Assembly (NCBI GenBank): GCA_021613535.1
Contig: CP075496.1
Coordinates: 10,788,001 to 10,852,000 of the forward strand
Length of the DNA: 64,000 nt
Reading direction: 5' to 3'
Origin: Adineta vaga
Lineage: Eukaryota > Rotifera
A program made the position numbers and the translations under genes. Below the pieces are notes generated by a model. That model saw only the letters and a list, made by a program, of their open reading frames with translations, made no database searches and was not told where the DNA came from. This document shows positions 1 through 12,061 of this stretch, piece after piece (the stretch's first letter is position 1; each line of letters begins with the position of its first letter).

Positions 1-156
1 TCCAATTTTTTTCTTTCTTTCCTGTCAACTGATTTTCTCTTCATCGTTCTCCTCTCTCTTTCTGTTTCTCTTTCTCTTATACTTTCCTTCTCATTCTATC
101 ACACTCATTCATTTTCCATTTTCGTTTCAATCAATACATCGTCATATTCTAAGACA

Positions 157-637
157 ATGACAACAAAAACAGCAACTACCTTATCACCTATAAAACGATG
201 TCATGGATCACCTAATCTTAAAAAACGGCGTCTATCATCAATCTCAATACATCGTAAGCAACAAATGAATTTATCATTATCAATTCCAACAATGCTATCA
301 GTACCTAAAACGATCACAGTTACTTACGAAAAACAAATCCTATCATCAACTCAATTGCCTGATCTTATTCATGATATATTCATTGAACAACAACGTCGAG
401 AAACGATTGTTAATATTGCAACAATATTACGAAAAGTTGGTGATCAAATGGATGAACGATTGCAAGTAATAATCCTTGAAAATTCTATAAGAAAGAGCTT
501 TTTTTTTATTATAAATATTTATCTTTTAGATAAACAGCAGTTCATCATCATCGTCATCGTTAATAGATCACGTATTCGGTCAACGATCCATCACATTAAC
601 TCATTGTTTATCTTGTATTCTTCATCTTTTCTTGTAA
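157..637 (+). CDS. BH3-only-like small tail-anchored protein
   Basis: Two exons, 157-465 and 530-637, joined over a 64 bp GT-AG intron, give 138 residues. Residues 87-99 read IATILRKVGDQMD. This fits the Bcl-2 homology 3 pattern: a hydrophobic residue, then the invariant Leu, then Gly-Asp, then a hydrophobic residue. The match to BIM-type BH3 helices is close. The N-terminal 50 residues are basic and Ser/Thr-rich. After a Ser run, the last 15 or so residues (ITLTHCLSCILHLFL) are hydrophobic, like the membrane tail of many BH3-only proteins. Known BH3-only proteins bind the groove of anti-apoptotic Bcl-2 proteins at mitochondria; that role is inferred here from one helix plus a tail. The start follows a pyrimidine-rich leader. 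Reading through the intron would give a longer, less plausible C-terminus. A chance BH3 match remains possible. Confidence 0.55.
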
Positions 638-3082
638 TATTTATACATAATTTGTTTTATTCTGTTCACCGGTTCATGGTGCTATACTATGTAGCCCTTC
701 CATGTACATAAAACATTTTCTTATTGTTCAACTACTATTTATTTTTTACAATACAATATTTAAATGCATTAATAATCTATTTCTCATTCATTTGAGTGTT
801 TTTTATTTGTTCAATGAAGAACAACATTTTGTTTTCATTGATTAAGTCAAGATCTGATTAAATAAAGGAAATATGATTTATCACCTTGAAAAATTTTAAT
901 TCGATCAACGATTGTAATGTGATTGACTTATCACTTTTTTTTTCCTTCACGATTGACACGCGAACATATTTATTTTTAGTCGAATGTGTCAAGTATCCAC
1001 TGATTAGGTCATCGGAAATGGTCAAGTAGTGATCATCAACACCTTTTCATTTGTCTTTCTCGTATTCTTTAAAGTACTTATTTGTCTACTAAAGTTAGAC
1101 AATCATTCATGAAAATGTTTTTTTTGTATTTTGAAAAGTGAGACTCTTCAATTGTTGTCGATGGATGAGACGCTCTTCTACCATCAAAATCATTCCCGCC
1201 ATTCTGTTTGATCAACAATCGATAAGTGTCTTGTATTCAATGTCAGATCAATTTCATTGCAGTCGATTGTTCATACACTTCATTTATTTTCTATGGTAGC
1301 GGTAATGGTTGCTTTCCTTCTTATTTTCATGGCATTTTTTAAGTCTTTGTTGATATTCTAGTATTGTTTTGATCTTTTCTTTTTCATCTTTGTCAATGAA
1401 GGGAAATTAAAAGTGGCACGTGCGTTTCAGATTTCAATCCATTTGTAGATATGTACGACAAAACTAATGTCTAGTCAATGGATAATGACATATTTCGATT
1501 TGTATACATGAAATTACCAATTATATCATTGTTGTCGTCTGTTGTTATTGGATATTATCCTGTATTTGATAAGTAATTCATTCTTAAAAAAATTGATCTT
1601 TTTCCTTCTATAAGACTCATATATATATATATATATATATGTATAATTAATAAAGTGTTATTCGATTTGTGATAGATGCCTTGCGGCATTCAACGATGCA
1701 GGTGATGTATTTGTCTTTTCGTTAAGTCATTAGAAAAACAAGCTTGTATGATAATGAAGGGATTGATATATGTTATCGCGTGTTTGACGAACAATACTTG
1801 TATATGTATCACGTTGATCGACTGATTACCTCATAGATATGAGTGGTCAATTAAAAATTAGCTTTCGTTGACAGTATGAGGTGTTAACTATCCTGCTGTG
1901 ATGGACAGTGAAATGGAGAATTCTTCTCTCTGCATGTGATAGTTATGCACCTGTATGCTCATGGTAAACTGAACTATTATTCATTTCTTTTTACTTGTTG
2001 TCTTTCTCTCTCTCTCAATTGAGAAAATGAACGCCGGATGTTGACGATAAAATCTAATCAAGTGGATATAAGAGAGAAGGAGAGAGAGAATAAGCTGATT
2101 GACAAATGAATGCTGCATGTGTTTGAGCATATTTGTTGATTATTCTAAACATATTTCTATTCAACAATGTTTACTCGATTGATACAAAATGAATAGACAA
2201 CTTGAGCATTGTTTTTTGACTTATGCATATACTTATCAAGTTAGATACACAATTTATATTTGACAAAAATCGATTTTCTTATCATGAGAATTGACGAGCA
2301 GTCATTGTTGATAAAAATATGAATGATTTACTTAGTAAAATTTATGTTTTCATAAGAATTTTCTTTTCGATAGATTAGAATTTATAGTTGATTATAATGT
2401 CAATATTGAAAGTGATGTATGTTTTAGAGAAAAAAAATGTCTAAAGATATATATATATATATGAGTAAATATATGATCTTAAATAAATAAACAGATTTTC
2501 TCATCAACATACATGTAATAACTTCAAAAGACTATTGAAAGTAAACATCGGTTTGATTTCTTTTCGCTTTTCCTAACAGAAATGAATATAAACATATCAT
2601 TGAATTGCAAGCGAAGCCAATGAAAAATGTTAAGGTTGAACAAGAATTATTGATCGTTTAGAAAAATATTGATAGACAGGTCTGTTGATACGCTGAAAGT
2701 AAATGCGAAATGTTGTATTATTATTATACGTTTTGGTCTGATCAGCGTTTAGTTATTTATTCAATAGACAATGATAAGCATTAATGACAAACATTCTTTT
2801 GGAAAAATCGTTCATCTCCTCATTGTGCTTCATTATTATCAAGTGCTGACATAAGTTATTGACCGAGTTAGTGAAACATTGTCCTTCTCGTGATGCGTTT
2901 GTTATCTGTTATCGATCAAAACGAGGAATTTTTATTTTTCATGTTGGATGTCAACATATTTTCTCGTTGATACCCTCATACTTTTATAAGGTAAAATCAT
3001 GAAAAAGTTTTCTAACATCATCTACATAGAGAATCATATAATCAAGCGATACATTCAAAAGTACCATAAAAACTTCGAAAGA
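638..3082. other. Intergenic, no gene seen
   Basis: No convincing coding exon on either strand. The stretch holds AT dinucleotide runs (about 1619-1640 and 2449-2462) and AT-rich unique sequence. It lies between the 3' ends of the BH3-like gene and the TPMT-like gene. Confidence 0.5.
1619..1640. repeat. (AT)n microsatellite
   Basis: Eleven uninterrupted AT units, directly visible, in noncoding sequence. Confidence 0.9.
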
Positions 3083-4149
3083 TTATTTTTGTTTTCGAAC
3101 AATCAAATGAAGACGTTCTTCGATGTATTGAACATGGCCACGGACTATTCTAGCATTGAATTCTTCAGTTTCATCACGAACTGTGAGAAGTTCAATTGAA
3201 CATTCTGATCCTGTAAATAATACGAGTAAAATAATATCGTTGTTGAAATGTGAACACCCTTTTTTTGAACTTACCAAACAAACGATTGATTTCATCATCA
3301 CGGAGAATATGAGGAGGAGCTAGAATCAAATACTGAAAAGGTATAGGTGTGAAGAGAAGAGAACAAAATATTTACGAGTAAATTTAGGATCTTCATAGGA
3401 AATCGCAACCTCAAAAAGTTGAGTGCGTTCGGGTGTCATCATTTGAAGAAGACAATCACGATATCTACGAAAATTAGTGTGAATTTAGAACATGATGATT
3501 CGTTTTGATTTTGTTTCTTACTGTTCACGGCTTGTTGGTGGACAGCTACAAGTCCACCACGATCCCATATATAATCAATAGGTGGTAAGGATCTGAAAAC
3601 ATCATTCACAACATAAAATATCATTCCTATTCGATTCTCACTTGTTAAATGTAAAAAAGTTAGTACAATAAATAGTCACCGGATGTTTGTTACCCTTTAA
3701 AATGTAAGTTAGTTGGAATATATGAAAATTAATCATCTTGATTTACTTTATAAGTTTGACATTGGTTATTTTCATCATTTTCAATGTCATACGGAATACT
3801 GTTTTCATTAAAAAAAGCTTCTACGGCACTTGTAGAACCTTCTAAACCAATGACTCGATGACCAGCATCTAATACTGCTATCATATCCAATGTTTTGCCA
3901 CATAGAGGAAATACAACACATTTCTGTTGTTCAGCTGAAACTAATTTTGGAATTAAAAACGATTGAAACAAACTTAAGATTAAAAAATTAAAATAAATTG
4001 CATGCAGAAAAACATTTGAAGAGAATGTTATACTCGCTAACAGCTGTTCGATGAAAACCAATTCGATTCGCTTTCCATGACTGAAGCCAGTAACTGAGAT
4101 CTGTATTATCACTTGCTTGAATGTCTTCTCGTTTTGTTGATTCAGTCAT
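3083..4149 (-). CDS. Thiopurine S-methyltransferase-like protein
   Basis: Class I SAM-dependent methyltransferase of the TPMT family. Known members are cytosolic and methylate thiol groups of small molecules. Exon 1 (4149-4014) gives the YWLQSWKANRIGFH motif; exon 2 (from 3940) gives VVFPLCGKTLDM, the SAM-binding signature, followed by GHRVIGLEGS. Later exons give NKHPVTIYCTNFF, then DYIWDRGGLVAV, then YRDCLLQMM, then PPPHILRDDEINRLF and a C-terminal exon ending at 3083. Order and content match vertebrate TPMT throughout. One junction does not work: the WDRGG exon ends in phase 1 at its GTAAG donor, but the YRDCLL exon after TAG needs a phase-2 partner. Using the visible sites gives an early stop. 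This could be an assembly indel, unusual splicing or a disabled gene. It is divergent from the LEA-like gene. Confidence 0.8.
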
Positions 4150-5691
4150 CTGAGAAATTATTTTCACGTATATCTATAAAGATTAGAAAACAGATATAGC
4201 AAAATCAAACCTCACACACGCTCTTCTTTTGTTAAATAAATCTTTTCGACGATAATTGAATTTTACTATCTTAACATATACTTAAATTATTTATAGAATT
4301 CTTGTTTACAACTTCACAATTCAGTCTTTACTTCCATTGTTTTTTCTTCTTCTTCTCTTCATTTCACTTTAACCGTGAGCGTCGACGATAAGTAACGCAA
4401 GAAAGAAAGAAAATTTTATTTTTCATCATTGTAGCCTCCATATTTAACATACATCGGCCCTTTTTTTCTGCTTAGCGCTTTTGACATCAACAATCGAACT
4501 GAGTCATCATGAATACATACGGATATATATATATATATATGCAAACATACATCAGACGAGAGAAATATTCATCATTACAACATAAAAAATATCGTGGATT
4601 ATTTCACTCGTTCTGTTTATGTATATGTGTTGAAGGCATCAAAAGCATCGATTATGTTAGTCGTCATTTCGTATCTTCTTGTTTCCAATGTAAAAGAGAG
4701 AGAGAGAGAAAGAGATCGAGTGAAAGTAAGGTTTATTAAAGTTATTTTGTCGTTTGATTCAGTGACACCCTCGTCTAAATAGAAAAATAGATAGATAGCG
4801 TGCATTGACTGTAGCCATTAATTTGTGTTAGTCATTCTCGATAAATTAAAAAAAGCTGCTGCTGCATTATATGTATACAATTTTCTTTCTTCGTGTGTAT
4901 CTCTATCCTATCGTTTTTTTCATACAACGTCGTATCTATCTAGAGAAGAGAAACGGATAGAGAATGGATAGAAGGCCAGTAAGGCAAAATAAACTTTGGC
5001 CTTTTTTTTCTTTTTCTTTTATCATTCTTCCATTAACGAGACACCACGCGGGAGAATGATGACGACTTTCCTTAGGAGAGAAGTCAAGGTTAAATGATGA
5101 TCGTATATTTACATTAACCTGTAATAAAAAGGAGTCTTTTTTAGATATGTCGGTTTTGTCTCAGTACATAGTTCACTTCAGGTAATTATTACAAAAAAGA
5201 CAACGAAATAGCTAGTCATTCTATATCATCTTTACTTCTTTCGACATGCCCTCATAATACATATCGACGAATAAAAGAATAAGAGGGTCAATATCAATAA
5301 ATTGCTACTTATTATTTGTTTTTGTTGCTGTAACAAGATAATAAACTAGCTGCCAAAATAATCAGTCATGTAATTATTCATTTCTGTCTCGTCGAAATTT
5401 CTTTTTGTTCTTCTTCTCCTTCTTCTTCTTCTTTTCCTTCATTTCGAACGCGTTCATTCTATATTTTCATCTATAGCATTTCTCCAGGCAAAGAAATCGA
5501 CGATTCTAAATAGATAGATTAGATGAAATACTTGCGCACAGCTGTGTCGTGTGTCAGTCCGAAGAATAGAAATAAAAAATGAATACAAATTGTTGTTAGA
5601 GATACACTTGTGTCGATGATATTTTATGTTATCGATTTATTATTCTTTATATTTTTTATTTGAAGATTTAATTTAATTAAAGACATACGCA
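4150..5691. other. Divergent intergenic/promoter region
   Basis: Separates the start of the TPMT-like gene (-) from the start of the LEA-like gene (+) and must hold both promoters. It contains an AT run near 4526-4540 and GA- and CT-rich tracts. No coding exon was recognised, and the open frames here are built on simple repeats. A noncoding first exon of the LEA-like gene could lie in it. Confidence 0.45.
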
Positions 5692-7833
5692 ATGACTGAT
5701 AATCATCCAACAGAAGTAAATATCTACAAAACTGGTGAAGATGGTAAGATTACATGGTAGAAATAATATACATAAATGAATGAATGTACATTTTTCTTTA
5801 GATAAAACTGTAGTTGTTGAAGGTGAACAAAACTGGACAAATACTGATGATCCAGCAGTGACTGAAAGTCATCATCAAAAAGAACAACTAATCATTGAAA
5901 ATCCTGACGATCCAACTTCGACTGTAACTCATCGTCTTGAAGATGTCCATATTACAGTTCAAAATGAAACCACACCAATAGATACGAAAACTGAAGACAT
6001 CGAAGGTAATTATAGAATGAGTCATCTAATATAATATCGAACGAAAATATGTTTGCTTTTGTAGATAAAACTAACGAAGTGATTGGTACAGTTGAACATA
6101 AAGTAGAAGATGCCACTCATGTTGTTAGCGAAAAAGCAACTGAATTGAAACATGACACAGAAATTGCTGCTCATCATGTTCAAGGTAGATGGATTTGATT
6201 TTGATCAGTTTTATACATGAAAAAATGTACATGTTTTTTTTTTAGAAAAAGCAGAAGAATTAAAAGAAGATACAGTTGCTGCTGCTCATGTAGCAGCCGA
6301 TCATGCTAAAGAATTTGCACATGATGTTGAAAGTAAATTAAAATTTTTTCTTTTTTTCACAGAAACATTTTAAGAATCTATGATGTTTTCTTCTTTCTTA
6401 TAGAGAAAGCTGGTGAATTTAAACACAATGCTGATGAAAAAGCATCCGAATTATCGCATAAAGCTCAAAGTAAGTAATCGTACGCTTTTTCCGCATGAGT
6501 TTTTGCTTTGCATCGGAGATTTTGTTCAGAGAAAGCTGCTAAATTAAAACATAACGCTGCTGTTGCTGCGCGTGATGCTGAAGAAAAATCTAAAGAAGTC
6601 GCTCATGATGTTCATGGTAATATATACGATTAATAAAATCTTTTGCTTATTTATTAATATAATCCTATTTAATGAATAGAAAAAATCGATGAAATTACTG
6701 CTAATACGAAAGAAGCTATTCTAACCGGTGAGAAATTTGCTGAAGAGAAATTAACTGCTGCTAAAGAAACAATAAAAGGTTGGATTTTTCCATTTATTAA
6801 AAAATTTCATTGTAAATTTATTTTGTAATTGATATAGAAACAACAGAAGAAGCAGTTGAAACTGTCAAACATGCAGCACATGATGCCAGTGTTAAAGCAC
6901 AAGAATTAGAAAAATCAGCAGAAGAAAATTTAATTAAAGCTGAAAAAATCGGTAATACTCAAGAAAACAAAGTTCATTATTCTCTTTTTGAATTTTATCT
7001 GTATTCTGATTAAGGTGAAGAAAAACTTGAAGAAACAAAAGCATGGCTCAGTGAAAAGGGATCTGAAGCTGTCGCTAAAGGTAGTGAAATACTCGATGCA
7101 ACACAAGAAAAACTTGCTGCTGGTGCAGCAGTTGTCAGTGAAAAAGTGAAACAAGGAGTTGAAGCCGTAGCTGATACCGCTTCGAATGTTAAAGCAACTA
7201 CTGAACAACTAGCAGCTGATGCAATAGCTAAAACTAGTGCTGCTGCTGATGTTGTTGCAACAAAAACAGTTGAAGTTGTCGAAGCAACAAAATCAGCTGC
7301 ACAAAGTGCTGCTACTACAGTACAAGGTAATTACCCAAAACGTTTTTTTTCTCTTCTTCTAACACACGTAAACTAATATCATTGGTATATTTGTAGAAAA
7401 AACAAGTGCAGTTGTTGATAGTACAAAAACAACTTTATCATCAACATCTACTGCACCTCATGTTGAAGAAGTTACTGTTACAAAACCTGTAACAGCATCA
7501 ACAACGGTGACTACAAATAATATCTCTCAAGAAGCTTATGTTACTAAAACAGCTGCTGAAACTGCTTATGGTTCTAATCCAGTAACTGCTGATCAAGTTG
7601 CACCAGGTACTGCTGCAGCTGCAGCAGCAAAACCAAATAGCGGTCCAATAACATCGATTCGAAACTTTTTCAAAAATCTTTTTTCATCAAATCCATCAAA
7701 GCAACCACAAACTAGCGCACAAAAAACCGACACTACTGTCGTCACATCGACGGTTGCTCCTCAAACAACTGAAACGACGACAATAACAACAACATCTGTT
7801 GCAACAAACAATCTTCCACCAAAATCATCATAA
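5692..7833 (+). CDS. LEA-like amphipathic repeat protein (group 3 type)
   Basis: Ten exons: 5692-5743, 5802-6005, 6065-6184, 6246-6332, 6404-6469, 6530-6616, 6680-6778, 6838-6951, 7015-7326 and 7397-7833. Together they encode 525 residues. The middle is almost entirely Ala, Lys, Glu, Asp, His, Val and Thr in a helical pattern with repeated units such as EKAEELKEDT, EKASELSHKAQ and KAAKLKHNA. This is the character of group 3 LEA proteins, which are disordered when wet, fold into helices on drying and protect membranes and proteins. There is no signal peptide or ER-retention tail, so a cytosolic location is likely. The C-terminal 140 residues are Thr/Ser/Pro-rich with a short aromatic patch (SIRNFFKNLFSS). 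Every intron is phase 1, so internal exons can be lost or duplicated in frame. A lipid-droplet or apolipoprotein-like helical protein is the main alternative. Confidence 0.7.
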
Positions 7834-10800
7834 AAGCATTTAAATTTAACTGTTCTCTTTTTTGTTCTTGTTTCATCCATATGGTCTATACACTTTAATC
7901 GTTTCTTTTTCGTCTTGCTTGAAAAATCTACACACTGCTTATACTAAAACAAAACTGCACGTTTTTCTTTTTGTTCCACTCGTGTTCAATCAGGAGTTTG
8001 ACAGTATATTAAAAAGAAGTTATTGCTTTAGTTCATATCTCTGTGCTTTTGTTTCATTTTTTATTATTACTATCATCAGTCTTCAGCTTTATGTTCGTCT
8101 TCTTTTTCTTTTCATTTTATCGTTCATAACATTGATAAAAATTAACGAAAGTATTCTAAAGATTTAATCTGTTTTCAATACTCTCCTATAATGGTAAGTT
8201 ATGACAGTCTCTTTTATATTCCATCAAAAATGACATTTTATTCAATAAATTTACTAAATAAACATAACCATCCAAAGACTTTGGTGATGACGATGGGGTA
8301 ACAAAACACGCTATGTTCCGAATGAGTGATTGGACCATGATTAGTAAGAATAATCATGAATCATATAGAGTTATTTATAGTAAGATTATAGTTACTATGT
8401 GTTCTTGAGGGTGTAGAAATCTTATTGACTTATAAATACAATTGTATTCAATTTTAGAATTCTAATCTTTGATGACTATTCCTAAAGGAAAACATGATTC
8501 ATTCAAAGAACAAAAAATCGAAAGTATAGATTCTATTGTACTCAATCAAAAGAAAGAAAAAAAGCTATCAAAGGATTGTTTGCTACTCATTTATCATAAA
8601 TATTTTCATAAGAGAAATAATTTCACATTCCTATTAGCTTTAGATCGTTCAACAATTGCGATATAAATCACTTTTCATTCTTTAAAAGTATTATTAATAG
8701 CCCAATTACGTTAAAACATATCCATTCTTTGGAAACCTTCATGTATGTGATGATGATTTTGGTGATGAATTTTCAATTTTCCATCTCGTTCGTTTGAGTT
8801 TTGTACCAAAAAAGAAATTTGTAAGCAAGATTTCTAGAAGATCATATTTAATTACCAATGAACTTCATTTTGTCATATAGATACAAGAATAGTACAAAAA
8901 AGAACGTAGGATCTCATTTTATTACTATTTCCATTGTTTATAATATCAATAATATGGACATAATCAATAGATTGTAATCGAACGAAAATTGTAAAATAAA
9001 AGATCATTACACATAAATAAGTCGTAGTTTCTATTGAAAAGCTTTTCTAATTAGATATGTCTGTTATTTCAATAGAAATATGTTTGCATATTTTCTCATC
9101 ATTAACACTTATACCTGTTATGAAGAAAGAAACTCACTCGATACACTTATTAGTTTCTCATCAACGTTATCATCTATTATCCATCAAAAGATTAGGTCGG
9201 ATGTCTATTCTCTTTCACTCAAAGAAGATGATCGCGTAGTGGTATGTTACTTGCTCTTCCGGGCACATATCATCGGTGATGCGCGAATGAACGCGCTAAT
9301 AGAGTCGCCTTTTAACGTGTGGAAAAAGTAAACATTCCATATGTTAATCATATTGAATATGAACAATCGTTTTCCAATATATTTTATTACTATTATTATT
9401 ATAATTTCTGTATGATCAATAGTTAATTGTACTAACTAGTTGATTTTTTTTTTGCTCGCATTAATATTAAATTATTTCGCAATTCAACACAATAGAGAAT
9501 TTCATCCCAAGTGTAATCTTTATTATTATATTCATGCAAGTTGTGCGTGTATTAAAAATGAATTATAGGAGTAAATCAATACTTTTTCTTGCTCTTTTAA
9601 CATTATATATAAATATATGTATGTGTGTATATCGATCACGCCTTATGGTCTCTAATTGCTCGAAACATTCCAACACAACATACATACTCATATAATGATT
9701 GAGAAAAAAAGTTAAGTTAAAATAAGAAGAAGTCACGTACAAACAATGATGAATGATTGAAATAAATACACACACACACACACACTGATTTCAATCTAGT
9801 CTATAAAATGATTCGATGATCGATCGTTCGTAGTTTGTTGATCAGCTGCAAAGATTTTAACTATTATAAACTGAAGAAAATACGAAATCTTATCTGTCCA
9901 CTAACAATTCATTATAAATAAAATCTTTCTCTATAAAAAAATCATAGCTGTAATATTCATTAAATAGATTAATGCTTCAATAATTCAGTTGTTGTATATT
10001 TGTATTCAATGAATTTCTACATCCGTATCTTTTCATTTCATTTCATTTTCATCTGTCTGTTTACTACAACAATATGTATCTAAAGACAACCGTCACACTT
10101 TATTTGATCACTAATTCAGTCAAGGTGAAAAATTAATATTGTTTAATTATTAGTTCTACGATATATAAAACCATCTTTTTCATTTGCTTTGACATTGTCG
10201 AGTGTATGAAAAAGTATTTCATAAGAATATCGTGAGAGAGTGTGTGTGAGAGAGAGAGAGGTGAAATATCAATGATTTTTAAATCATTATTTCTTATCAC
10301 TGATGGTAATGATGATACATAAGCTTAAATGTATATGTTAGTCAATAATATATCTCAAAGTCTCCTCTCTTTAGCCGCTTATGATGATTACAATCACATA
10401 CGTTTCTCTCTTCTCTTTTCTATATGGTGATATTGATTGATGATCAAGCTATCGTCATCATGTTTACACGATGATGATGATGACGAAGAGATATTATTTT
10501 AATCGAGTTAGTCGCCTAACGTTCTTTCGTCTTTTTTTGTACGTGTATGTTCACAGAGGCGTAGTTTCACTTGTCATCAATAGGATACAAACGAGTTGTG
10601 CGCCCTGTCATTTAAGTCGGCATGATGTGTAAACGAGGAACGGCAAAAAGAGAAAGAGAGAGAGAGAGAGGGAGAGAATCTCAAAATGATAAGCAATGAA
10701 ATGGATCAATAGCAAACATGAAATTAGCTCTGATTATCCTGTCAACAACAACAACAACATCAAGATCGTTTTATGATCTTCCGAACTGATAGAATAACTT

Positions 10801-11379
10801 CTTCTTTTAACATATGTGATAATCAATAGCTAACCTTTTCTCTTTGACTTGCTTGATTTCCAAATGATTCTCTCGCCTCATTTGCTTTCATAATCGGTTT
10901 TCCAGAAAAGAAAGTTGTCTGTATATTCATTAAGAGAAAAAGAGAAGATGAAGAAGAAGAAGAGAGTCTATTAACAAATAGAGAAACAGAACTTATTTCT
11001 TATTTTTCTTTTGATGTATCATTACGACTTGATAATAGCAATCGATACTTTCTGCTCGTCGTCTTCATCATCATCATTCATATTAGTTGTGTTTTTCTTT
11101 TCTCTCTCTCTTTATTCTCTTCTCTTCGTTACTTGGTAGACATATCACAAGTATCTTTTTACATGATTGGTTAGAGAAAATGATACGTATGTCTCTCATT
11201 ACACGGATAGAAGGAAAAAAATGGCGAAATGCATGTTGTAGTTGTCCAATCGTATTAAAGAGAAAGAAGCGAGTAGAAAAGAAAGAAAGGAAAAAAAATG
11301 TAATTTGCACTATCATTTAGCTATTTCGACTTGCGCTTGAGAGGTAGTCGTACATTTCATAGTTGTCAAAGGTTCAATT
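7834..11379. other. Long noncoding region upstream of engrailed
   Basis: It starts with the 3' end of the LEA-like gene, with AATAAA-type signals near 8243-8261. No convincing exon follows. It contains an AC microsatellite (9768-9785), GA-rich tracts (about 10235-10260 and 10645-10675) and GATGAT-rich stretches near 10440-10490. Developmental genes often carry long upstream control regions, so enhancers are plausible, but no specific site is claimed. Confidence 0.4.
9768..9785. repeat. (AC)n microsatellite
   Basis: Nine uninterrupted AC units, directly visible. Confidence 0.9.
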
Positions 11380-12061
11380 ATGGGCGCCAATGACCATCAA
11401 TTGTATTTATCTTCGCCAGATTCAACATATTCAAGATCATCATCAAGATCATCGAGATCATCATCATCACCAACATGTCTAAATAAAACTGCAACATCCA
11501 ATATTAAATCATTTCTTATTTCGGATATATTAAAACCAAATTTTGGTAGTCATCATAATGAAAAATCGAACATTCCTCTATCATCTTCATCACCAACAAC
11601 AACAAATGATTCGTCATCATCGTCATCTAATGCAAATCCTATTCAAGGAATGTTACCAGCATGGGTCTTCTGTACAAGATATTCCGATCGACCTTCAGCT
11701 GGTATATAAATATATAGATGAAAGATGAAATTTCTATATAAGATTTTTCAATCTTCTTTTAGGTCCTCGTGCTCGAAAACCAAAACCATGCGATACAATC
11801 GATTCTAAACGACCACGAACTGCATTTACAAGTAATCAATTAGCACGTTTGAAAGATGAATTTGATCGAAGTAAATATCTAACGGGTGAACGTCGACAAG
11901 TTTTAGCTGATGAATTAGGTTTAAATGAATCTCAAATTAAAATTTGGTATCAAAATAAACGTGCTAAAATTAAGAAAACATCTGGTGTACGAAATACACT
12001 AGCATTACAATTAATGGCACAAGGTTTATATAATCATGTATCGACGATAAATGACTCTTGA
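11380..12061 (+). CDS. en: Engrailed homeobox transcription factor
   Basis: Two exons, 11380-11701 and 11763-12061, give 206 residues. Engrailed homology regions appear in order. EH1 at residues 44-55 ([12 protein letters not shown]) is the Groucho-binding repression motif. EH2/EH3 begins at 92 with [19 protein letters not shown], the region that contacts Exd/Pbx. The homeodomain (EH4) spans about 122-181 with KRPRTAF and [17 protein letters not shown]5 follows ([13 protein letters not shown]). The intron falls between EH3 and the homeodomain. The protein is short because the N-terminal half is reduced to Ser-rich linkers. Homeodomain position 49, almost always Phe after Trp48, is Tyr (residue 170). 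The known role is a nuclear repressor acting in segment, neuron and shell-type patterning; the role in this animal is inferred. Confidence 0.96.

Noticed and set aside
4509-4805. Overlapping open frames on both strands
   Set aside because: Built on AT and GA simple repeats with no family signal.
7862-8167. 101-codon plus-strand frame
   Set aside because: Phe/Leu/Ser-rich translation of T-rich 3' flank, with no partner exon.
11083-11320. Mirror-image frames on both strands before engrailed
   Set aside because: Low-complexity Lys/Arg and Phe/Ser translations of a CT/GA-rich leader.
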